DNA of 64,000 nucleotides from Watersipora subatra. Taxonomy: Eukaryota > Bryozoa > Gymnolaemata > Cheilostomatida > Watersiporidae. Below are positions 46,201 to 58,200 of the stretch, in pieces (within the stretch, counting starts at the first letter, position 1; every line of letters starts with the position of its first letter). A program made the translations under genes and the position numbers. The stretch spans positions 34,150,121 through 34,214,120 of the forward strand of contig NC_088711.1 in assembly GCF_963576615.1 (NCBI RefSeq), in the 5' to 3' direction. The notes under the pieces were generated by a model. It saw only the letters and a program-made list of their open reading frames with translations, searched no databases and was not told where the DNA came from.

Positions 46201-49200
46201 CGTAAAATTCCTTTACTGTAACAGACCAGTTGAAAGGTTAAGCCGAGTTAAGCTGAACAATGCATTCACTGAGCACCACAGATTCATCATGGCTTGTGCA
46301 GACACAACCATCACCAAATTAGTTGTACTTACTGCTATACTCTCCGTTATCAGACCTCTCATACAGTACGCTATTAGAGAGGCCGTGTTAGCTGCTCTCA
46401 GACCTGCCACACTAGTTTCTATCAGCCATGCCATATTAGGCATTAACACGCTAGCTGGATGTCATGTGAGACAATTGGTACGTTAGATATACCAGGGCCT
46501 CTCTTGAACACCCCAGTAACAAAATCGAGTTCGCGTCTGTGTGTAAATTTCTTTGTTGTGTTTATCTAATGCTTGACTACAGGATGAAGTTAGGCAATTA
46601 GTGTGAGATTGGCATGACTATAGACTAGGTCAACTAGGTACTATTAGGTACTAGTAGTTTTGACTTGATTGTTCCCTACTAGCTCTCCAATATCTACTTA
46701 TACAGAATATACCTCACCTAGTTTAGAGGTTGAGTTAGAGAGGCTTCCAAGTTAATGCTGAGTTATGGATGTGCTAGATTTATCTTACCTTGTAGCATTA
46801 TTTGCACACTTGTCGTTTCAGGGCCTGTGGCAGACAGAGACTCTTCCTCTCCCATCCCTGTTGTGGACCATGTGCGGGAAGTCAAGGATCAGGTGTTGGA
46901 TGGGTATGTAGCCTGTCGCCCTAGTTATTGTCATTGATCTCTAGTTTTTCATTGTTGAAACCTACAAATCCCATTGTCGATACCTGTCGTCTACACATCA
47001 CCTTGTTGATACCTGTCAACACATCACCTTGTTGATACCTGTCAGCACATCACTTTGTTGATACCTGTTTACACATCACCTTGTTGATACCTGTCGACAC
47101 ATCACCTTGTTGGTACCCGTCGACACATCACCTAGTTGATACCTGTCGACATATCACCTTGTTGATACCTGTCTACACATCACCTAGTTGATACCCATCG
47201 ACACATCACCTTGTTGGTACCCGTCGATACATCACCTAGTTGATACCTGTCGACACATCACCTAGTTGATACCTGTCGACACATCACCTTATTGATACCT
47301 GTCTACACATCACCTAGTTGATACCTGTTGACGCATCACCTTGTCGATGCTTGTCTATGTGCTATATAGCAAGGATGCTGTTTTTTAGAACCTTATAAGT
47401 TGTTTGACTTTGTAAAAAGCTGCTTCAGTTTTATAGTTGCAATAATAAGTTGGATTTTGTCATTTAGATTCAGTCATTTTTGTCGCCCAAATTGTCCATG
47501 CAGCTGTCACTAGACCTGTCACTAAACCTGTCACTAATCTGTCACTAAACCTGTCATTAAACCTGTCATCAGCTTTGTCTAGTATATATGCCACCAGTTG
47601 TATCATCACTGGTACAGCCATACTTGTTGCCAAATTAGTTGTACTTACTGCTATATCAGCTGCTATCAGACTTCTCATAGAATATGTTATTAGCTCAGCC
47701 CTTTTGGTTTTATCAGACCTACCATACAAGGTGATATCAGACCTATCATACAAGGTGTTATCAGACCTACCATGCAATGTGTTATCAGACCTACCATATG
47801 AAGTGTTATAAGACTTACCATGCAATGTGTTATCAGACCTACCATACAAGGTATTATCAGACCTACCATAGAAGGTGTTATCAGACCTACATGTACCATA
47901 CAAGGTGCTAATAGCCATGTCATAATTGTTATTATCTGTCTTGCAAGGCTGATTTTGCTGCCATAAGCTATTTGTAGGTTTGTAAAATTGCCTCTAAAAT
48001 TTACCTCTCTGCCATGTTCTTTATGAGTGCTTTAGTGACTGCGTTAACTCAGCCATTAGACAGTTATGATAATTCATATTGATTATGTTATTCTATTGCA
48101 TGACAGAGTTGTATTCTCATTTTGATGTTTCGTACATTTGTATTGAATCATATATTGCAGTTTCTCTAAAATATCAACACAAGCTAAAACATTAATTAGC
48201 AATATTAAGGGGCGGACAATCTCTCAGCCTGTCATGGAAAGGATATTATCAGCCACAACTTGGGATGATGCATCCGGAGGTATGTTTCACCTGTCATAGC
48301 ATGTCGCACTTGTCCTTGACAATTTGACATGCATTTTACTAAGAGCAGTAGGCTTACTAGTTAGATTTAATACTAGGAAGAGCCAAAGTTGTAAGTTTAA
48401 TTTCTGTTCTTGTTGGTTAGGTAATCATTGCTGGTCTGTTAAACAGGGTGGCCTAGGCAACAGGGTGTGTGTACGTGTTAAGTAAACTAAACTTATTTGA
48501 AGTGAATTCAAAATTTATTTGATACGTACATCTTGCTTGAAGGTAAGACTGCCTACAGTATGTACTGCAGTACATTATAGTGTGACATTTTATTGCAGAG
48601 CAGAATCACTAAATACACTAGATACAATAAAGTTACTGTAGGTAACTATAATTACTAAGGTTAACATACTATTTTGTTACTAATTTTTAATATGTACAGC
48701 ACTTATACACTATATATAAAATTTTGACGATTCTTACCAGGGGATGTTTGCATTATGTAATTTCTATGGTTTCTATACCCCATGCATATGATTTTTCACC
48801 ATACGATGCTAACCCAGTAACGGATCAAAATCGTATCCTCAGGGTGCACTGTACTAATATGTAATCTAGTACTTGATATTTCTTATATTGTTAATGCTCA
48901 TAATTTACAGCTAGCAATAACAATGATAAACTTGGGACAGAGCTAGAAAATATGTTTGTTGTAACCTGAAAAGGTAGAAGATTAGCAAGACTTCAGGGAT
49001 TGATGAATGATAGAAAGATTAAAAATGGAAAGTATGTTTTTTAAGTTTACCTTCTTCTTTATTGGCAGAAGGAAGTCTAGAATGCAAGGACTCATGGGAA
49101 GATGGCGACTCTCGGCAGGCTTTTTTCATAGGCGATGAAGAGATTGGCTTTGGTGATGAAATGCCGACTGGTTTAGGGCCGTTTCTTAGTCTCACCGATT

Positions 49201-52200
49201 TGCGTTATTCCGAGCTAACGGACCCAGTTAATCTCTTAGATGAAAACGATGAAGTAGAACAACTTTTAACCGAATGGAGTGAAAGACTTTGCTTGGTACT
49301 ATCGCAATACACTCGTACTGCTAGCGTGTCAACACCTGAGGGTAGAACCTTACGCCACTTGACACGAATTTGTCCTTGGAGAATGAACATGCGGATGGCT
49401 AAGAAATGCGAGTACTTGGCTACGCTATGCGTTATACATTCGGGCTCGGAGCCTATCCTAGATTACTTTATTGACAGAAAGTCGGAAAGTATTCCTCCAT
49501 ATTTAATTTCTGATGTCGTACAAGTCTCGCAATACACTGCACTCGAACAAGGACGAAAAGGAAAGGCTATTCAATCAAGTCTTTTTGGCAGGTCAACCAA
49601 CTTAGAAAACGAAAATACTCGCGCTAAGATAAGCTCATCTTCCGCTTCTTCTGTTTCTAGCATTTCCGGTTTAGTGTCTACAGGCGAATGTTCTGCAAAT
49701 CACAATGAGAACACTTTCGAGATTACGGAACAGATAGAAAGTAACACTGAGCTTTCCATGCAAGGCTCACAAAATGGTAGCACATCACCAACCAACCATG
49801 GCCTTCCTTCTCCTAACACCGGCATTTCATTGGCCTCAGATATTGAATGTAACATTTCGTTCACAGCGCCATCAGCAGAGAGCTCCGTGGTGCTAGCATG
49901 TCAGTTTATGTCAGTGTTTTGGTTTCTAATGAACGCAAGGGAGTTGTGTTCTTACGTAGAACATTTGTGCTCTGCCAATAGCACTCTTAGAAAACAGAAG
50001 GCAATCTGGACGGCTCTTATTAACTGCTTAATAGGTGAGTGTGCTATATTTCTGTTTTTATATCGTATGTGTAGTTACTTGCTAATATTAACCAGATGTA
50101 ATGAGTTCCAAATAAGTCAGTTGCTGGGATTATTGGGCTTGTCTAGGACAAGGGATGATAACATTACTAATACATGTAAATAATTAGACATACCTGCGAG
50201 TTATAACTGGGATACTAATGCAACAAAATAATAATACTATTAGCTGGAAATACTAATACTTATACAGGTAAATAATAATAATACTTACACCAACAAGTGA
50301 TTTTAATAGTTGTAATAATAACATTAGTTATACATGAAAACAATAATAATAATTATTGTGAGAACTGTATATATTATGAGAAATAATATATATTGATGAA
50401 GCAACATTTAGAAGGGGTACAAAGCTATCAATTGATTGGCTTGTTGTGTTCTCATAACTAGGCTAACTAATCTACTAAAGTGTTTCAAGCTCAATTTTGA
50501 TTGATTATTTGTTATTGCGATCATTTAACAAACATTCAGAAACATGCACCATAACGATGTATGTATTTGTATTTAAGTTTTGTACTGACTGTTGGGAGAA
50601 AGCTACTGTCTCAATAGATTGCCACTTGAGGCTTGTAGAGTTCATTCTATGTTAAAAAGCAGAGTATTGAAATTCTATCTCTACAACTGTGAGTTGTTCT
50701 AAACCATAGAATCTATTGCATTTTGTTATATTTTCATGTTTATTTGTTGTTACTATGTTTTATTCGTTGTAAATATGGGTTCAAAACTATTTTATCTGGT
50801 GGAGGTTATGTGGAGGTTATGTGGTGCAAACATTTGATATTACATGCTTATCCAATTCCTGAAAAGTAACTCTGCACATCTCATTGCGTCTGCTTGCTTT
50901 GCAGGAGGTACTCATGATAAACTCGAGTGGAAGCCTGTGTTCACTACTTCTTTATTCACCAGCTCTGATGTGAGTAGAGGTCTCCTCGAACAGAAGGACA
51001 AGCCTCGGCTCTGGCTCATAGTCTATCTGTATGTTTTTTTCTACACTAATAGTATAAATAATATTTAATTACCATCAAACCTCGGCTTGTCGTAACACAC
51101 AAATCTTTGACATTAGACGTAAGATATGAGAAAATATTTGACTCAACATCTAAAGTTATCTTCAACATGTGATGTCTGAGGTTTATCGAAGTGTAGCAGT
51201 TTAGTAAGTGAAAATGAAAAGGGAAGTAGAAATTAAATATAACAAAATGTAAAAAATAGCAAAAAATGGATTAGCTAAGTTTGTTCAGGCTTTACCTAGT
51301 TAAAGTTAGTTAGTGCCACATCTCAATCGGCCTTCTATCTCTGAACCCAGTCATTACTGAACCTACATCTCTGTTATATGATAAACTGACAAGAATAGTT
51401 GTGTGATTATTACTTTATGTATTTACTGGTTACATATAATTCAGATACATTAGTTTATATAATGCACTTGTTTTAATGCTATATATAATTATCCAAAATA
51501 TTTGATATCAAATTTTTATATTATGGATTAAATTTAAAAAAAACTTGTATTCTCAGAAGATTATTGGCTCTGGCTGGCATACAATGATCAGTTTTGTATG
51601 TATGTGGAACAGATTGACTGTATATTATAGTTTAGAGCACTGAGATATTAGAGTCTTGTAGACGCTACCCGGTACACTCTCAGCTAGTAATGTGACAACG
51701 TCAGTTTAGGTATGACAGCGTCTTCTTTTATACTACGTATAGAGTTAACGTATAGAGTTAACATATGGAGTTAACGTATAGAGTTAACATATAGAGTTAA
51801 CGTATAGAGTTAATATATAGAGTTAACTTATAGAGTTAATGTATAGAGTTAACGTATAGAGTTAACGTATAGAGTTAATATATAGAGTTAATATATAGAG
51901 TTAACATATAGAGTTAACATATAGATTTAACGTATATACATTTTCTATTTCTAGGCTCATGAGACAGCAGCAGTTTGATGAAGCTATTTCTATAGCTCTG
52001 GCATCTCAGCTGCAGGTACCTCCTCTTCACATTATGTATTGCCTGCGAGCATGTGCAGAGTTGGATAACCTTCCTTTGTCGACAGTTCATCAGCTCTTCT
52101 CTGGATATGTACTGTCTTCAATACAACAACAAGACTCATCATCGAGGTAATTCTAAGATCAGTAACTCTCTAGCGATAGAACAGTCTATGGGCCGGTAAG

Positions 52201-55200
52201 GATGTCTTATTGCTAATGTTCACACAAACGCTCTAATTTTAACTAACAAGTGAGAAAACTCATTGATCTCAGCAGTTATGAGTATTGTTGAGCTGTTCTT
52301 TGGAAGTTTGTTGTGCTCAAAAGTTAAAGTAACATGTTTATTCTAACTGATACAAATAGATTTAAATACAAGTCTCTGTAGTACTCAGTCTAACCAGAAG
52401 TCACTACTGCTTATAAGACTGTCAGTTTGGTGTCATGTTGCACAGCTGTATAGCTGTATAACACTTTCACAATGTATGTATGTTTCACAGCTGTATAGCT
52501 CTATAACACTGTCACACTGTATATGTGTTGCACAGCTGTTGGTAGCTTGTAAACTACATGTATTCAGTTATATAATGGAATAGAATATACTTCACTTATC
52601 TCTCTCTCTCTCTCTCTCTCTGTCAACATTAGTTGATGTCCAGTGGTAAATCAGATGCGTCTACACAACAAAGGCTGCAGAGCGTTTGAGGGTTTGCCTT
52701 CTCTGTTTCAGCATTGAGTGGTTGATCGCCAGTTGGTTACTCACGCACTGGTATAAAGCTTTAATTGAAAACAATGCTACAAAGTCATTCTGAAATCAAT
52801 AAACCTGTTATCTTTTGTAGACCAATGTTCGTAAAAGAAATGTCTCAATCTGGTATCGTTGATTTTTGGATGGAGAGTTTAGAGGGCAGCTGGAAGTCAG
52901 ATAGCATGTACCAGTCTCAGTGTGTCTGTGGGCAACCCAAGTGAGTGGCTGATTAATGCTCCATGGTTTACATGTTGTTATCAGTGTGTTCACAGTCTAG
53001 TAGTATATGAGATATGGTTTACATGTTGTTATCAGTGTGTTCACAGTTTAGTAGTATATGAGACATGGTTTACATGTTGGTACGAAGAATAGTGATAAGG
53101 ATATTTCAACTCATTGACCTTTGGATGGTTTATTTCAAGTAAAGCATAACTATGGTTTACTTTTAAATAAATCATAGGTATGTAGCAGGTTTTCTCCAGT
53201 TTTTCCAGGTTTTTAGTACTTGTTCACATCATAGAAATTTGATAGTCGTTAACTCCAATGTCTATCAATTCAAGGATCAGTGTCAATTTCCTTCAATCAT
53301 CTGGTTTCTTCATCATTGTAGTCTGCTGACTGCGGACTCATTACCTAGCAACCTTCGGGCTCTTCAACACATACTGGAAGAAAATATGGTACATATTCCT
53401 AGAGTCAAGTCAACTATACTTCTCATTGGGTATGCTTTTCCATCTAATCTGTTTGTGTCTATGTTTGAGGGATTTTAGGTATAAGCAAATTATTTGCTAA
53501 TTTTTGGAAAAAACATTCTAGGGCTTACAAATAATGCACTGACAAAAGCTCAGAAGACAATATTGAAAGTTTTGATGTCCAATATGCTGGAAGAGATCAA
53601 GGTAAAGGTACTTGCTGTGAGTAGTTATGCTACCAGACATCGTGAGACCACGGGTTAGAATGCGACTATTAATAGGTTATTTCAGCATGTACTTCAACTA
53701 TTGCTGATGTATTTCATGAAACTCATCGCAAGATATTTTGTGATTGACGTCCTATTGCCTGAGCTGTTGTCTGCGTGGACTATAATTAAATTAGCCATTT
53801 GATAACTCAAAAGCTGTGATTAAATGTCATCGATTTGTCTTGATAAAGTCTGCATGATTACAGGGGGGCCATGGCATTAGTTCGTCTAAAGAAAAAAGAG
53901 GATGACAAAGAAGACTTGCTAAAACTACTGTTGCTGGCGACTGATATTTCCCTTTTCCAACAGCTTATTGGTGATTAACCTTGCATTCACTTGGCTTTGT
54001 CTCTAGTCCGTGTGTCTCTGGTCCGTGTGTCTCTGGCCCGTGTGTCTCTGGCCCGTGTGTCTCTGGCCCGTGTGTCTCTGGCCCGTGTGTCTCTGGTCCA
54101 AGTGTCTTTGGTCTGTGTGTCTCTGGTTTGAGTGTTTCCGGTCCAAGTGTTACTATAGTTACTAGAAGTCTGCATTAATACCATATAGCAGACTGTATTT
54201 CCACTTCCTTATTCATGTCATTAAGAAACTTGGCTACTCATTAATGCTTCAATTTGGATGAGTCTTATCAAAAGAAGTCAAAAGTAAATTGATTTGAGAT
54301 GCAACTTTTTTGTTTGAATCTTCTGAAAATAACATTTAAATGTTAACTGACATAGTATAAACCTGTGTGGGTGGCTTGTTTACTTTTGATAATTAGCCAA
54401 TATAATTCATTAGGTAACAGCACAGCCTATAGTAACACACAATTAATTTTATCTAGCTGTTTTCTTTAAAAAAAATTAATCATTTACGAGCCAAAATGCA
54501 CACAAATGAAGTCTTCATCTTTGTAAATGATCATTGATTATTTGCCAATTGACTGCAGCAACTAACTTTAACTCAGCAGTGCTGACTGCTGCCAATTACC
54601 ACATACGCTGCCACTGTTTCTATATGAGACTCTGTGTGTGTAGATGCTATTTTGGTCTGCTTTAGCCTCAGGCTATTTCAATGGTCGTAGTTTGTTTGAT
54701 AAAATTTGTTAAAAGGGATATTTTCATGTTTGATGGTAGCAGCTCAGCGTCATATACTAGGTCACTCAGGTTCTCCTGTTTAAATTATTTAAATTCTATT
54801 TTCTCAGGAGATAAGAACTCTGTTAAATGTCAAACCAGTAGTTGCTGGACTTATTAACTGTCTCATAGCTGTCTCAAATCTCTTTTGGTAATATATGAGC
54901 AAAACTGTAATTTGTTTATATTTTGTGTTCGAATGCTTCATTATCCGAGGCCCATCCTCACCCGGTACTCTCTAAACTTCAGTTTTATCTTTATGTTTAT
55001 GTTTATGACATGACGTGTCATCAAGTAAATTTTATAAATACTAACTATTGGTCAAGGATTTATTTCAAACATCAAGCTCTTCCCTTTCTTCCTCTGCAAG
55101 TTATAAAGCAGTCATAGCTTGCATCCATCATTTACCAATCTGATACTCACCAGCCTCGAGTATGAGATAACCGCGCTCTTATTATATATTTTGTTTTTAA

Positions 55201-58200
55201 TTTATTCTGTTTAGCTGGCCTCCAGATAACTAGAGAGAACTGTCTTTACCTCCTCAACCAACGAGCCTCTCAGCAGACAACCGAAACTGAGAGATTATCT
55301 TGTTTATGGTGTCAAAAGACGTACAATAGGTCGGAGCCTCTGTTGACATGGGACAGCGTTGCAGGTAATACTTAGTAGCTATGCTTTACCAATGTGTGCT
55401 TTAGCCGGGCTTTTCTATGCTCCAGCTGATACTGGCATATACAGAGTTAATCTATATCAATATTTGCTTCATGCATCAACATTATTGTCTGCTAGAGCAA
55501 ATATTGCTATAAGAATACATTGCATTTGGCTGATTCATTCCACCACCTAATAGACAATGCTAAATTCCTTTAGCTAATCGCATATACCATTAATACAAAT
55601 GCATTATATACTGTATGACACATACAGTATATAAATTGTGTACAATGTACACTTGTATGTAAATAATAAAATGTGATAACCTAAATTAGATCTCCATACT
55701 AAATTAATAAATTGACATTTAGTAAAACCTGCTGTAATTATTACTAAATTTAGTTCAAATTAACTTGCTTGAAGTGTGTGAAGTTGTGTGATCTTCTGTG
55801 GTTTATTGTAACTCTCATTGTTGTTCATATGAATGTTGTTATGTTCTATAGTTTAAAGTTGTTATAATTTTTACTTTATTTATATCACCTTTTTAATTTT
55901 TTGACAACACTGTAATGCGTTGAGAAGTTTTAGACATTGTATTGTAGTAGTGTATGTACATTGAGAAGACAACTTCCTTTTTCATTGCGCACTAATCTTT
56001 CAGATGCTATATAGTGTTCCTGCCACAATGGCTGGTTCACCCTGCATACCTGATGCTTACCAGTCTGGATAGCCATCCTATTCTATGGCTTGGTTATCTT
56101 CTCTATGTTTGCTGTATTGCCACCTTTATGGCTGGACTATCTAGCAATCTGACCTCGGGACCAGGCAGCCACTAGATGCTATGGCTGAGCTACCTAGCAA
56201 TCTTGCCTTCAAGCCAGGCAGCCACGCGATATTATAGCTGGTCTACTTCTGGCTGCATGACTGCAACCAGAAGCTACAGCCAGACTATCAGACTATATAA
56301 TAGTTTTGCTTCTGGCAGAGGTCTTCTTCGGTAGTAATGCATCCTCGAATACTTGACCATTCTTGAGTTCAGAGAGTTAAAGTTTAGTCAACTCGGAACA
56401 TATCAGGATGTTTTGCTCACTGGAGAGGTATTCTCAGGATTGCACAGATTTCAAATGCTCTAAAATTTAATAGCATAAAATACAAAGACTACTAAAATAA
56501 AAACACAAGATTTTATCAATATGGATATCTATACATACATTTCTCAAAGTTGGTTGGATGTCTGTAGGTGCATCCAGCTATAGCTTGTGAAATCTTGGAA
56601 CAATGAATCTGTGTCACCGAAGATTTGATCTCAGACCTTCCTATTGGTCAGTCCAACGCCTTACTAACTAAGCCACAGAGCTTGATCGATTAGTGAGGCG
56701 ATATATGCCGCTATATGGAAGCAAATAGGCTAGCGTTTTCCGTTATGACGTAAAGTCATGGCGTAGCTCCGTAGAAGCTGTAGCTCTTATTAGTAAACTT
56801 ACTAAAATTATCTATTGGCAATGTGCCAAGCTAATAGCAAGTGGCAAGAAACTCTCATTACCTCTCATTGTTTATAAGTTTATACCCGGGCAACGCCGGG
56901 TAGCACAGCTAGTAAATATGTATATTTATCGTACGAAAATTGCTGTACAGCCTCACACAATTTGGATTATAATAAACAACCGCAAGTAATTCACAAAATT
57001 GAAAGTCCAAATATTAGAAAGGCGACCATCGCAATATGTTTACAGTCACTCTGCATCATAAAACAATCATTTGTTAAAATCTTACATCATGTCAAAAAAT
57101 TTCATGTAGAAGTGATAATAGCTGATGTTTGACTGTACATCCCTTCCTTGATAGCTTTGAGTCAAATGTTGTAGTTTTAGTTGCTGTCATATAACCAGGT
57201 GTTTTTATTGCTTATAGAAACAAGTATTGGTCTATTCTGTTGTAGAGGTCATCTTAGAACGACTCGGACCAGAAACTTGTGTCGATGTTTTATTGGAATC
57301 ATCAATACCCAAGAATTCTGTGTCCAATAATTTTTTTTCTAAATGTGTCAGCGTCCATGAGCATGACGTCCAGTCAAGGTTAGCTGTTCAATTAAACGTT
57401 TATAGTCTGAAAACTTGCGCATCTTACACATCTACGCAATAGGTTGCAGTAGTATTGGTGCTAGTACTAGCTTGTGTGACTCATCTGGTGTTTTAATACT
57501 AGCATGTGTGACTCATACGGTGTTTTAATACTAGCATATGTGACTCATACGGTGGTTGTTAATACTAGCATATGTGACTCATATGGTGTTGTTAATACTA
57601 GCATATGTGACTCATACGGTGTTTTGAATACTAGCATGTGTGACTCATACGGTGTTTTAATACTAGCGTGTGTGACTCATACGTTGTTTTAATACTAGCA
57701 TATGTGACTCATATGCTGTTGTTAATACTAGCATATGAGACTCATATAGTGTTGTTAATCCCAGCATATGAGACTCATATGATGTTGTTAATACTAGCGT
57801 GTGTGACTCATCTGGTGTTTTTAATACTAGCATATGTGACTCATACGGTGTTGTTAATACTAGCATATGTGACTCACATGGTGTTGTTAATACTAGCATA
57901 TGTGACTCATACGGTATTGTTAATACCAGTGTAAATTTTGCTCATTGGATGTTTATAATACTCACATATTAAATCGGTACTAATTTTGTAGTTTGCTTTT
58001 ATAATTGGTGCTCAAACAAAACCAATTAATTATTTGCTTAGTCATCAATTCATCGTTTGTCATCTCCTGAATATCATCTACTATTTTTCTAGTCAGTTGG
58101 TCAATGATGCTATCGATGGTTTGGAGAGATTCCTCTGGTCAACTGAGCTCACCAACAACTGCTGTGACTCTCGGGTATGCTCTATGTTCTATGCTCTATG

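Noticed and set aside
46163..46486. Plus-strand ORF of 107 codons with hydrophobic helices
   Set aside because: It lies in a duplicated intronic segment whose second copy at 47.6 kb is also open by chance; no homology or matching splice phase with HPS5.
53522..53970. Genomic exon shuffling in HPS5 as the cause of phase conflicts
   Set aside because: Some permuted orders fit the phases, but all five misfits share the same one-base offset in genomic order, so a border problem is simpler than shuffled exons.
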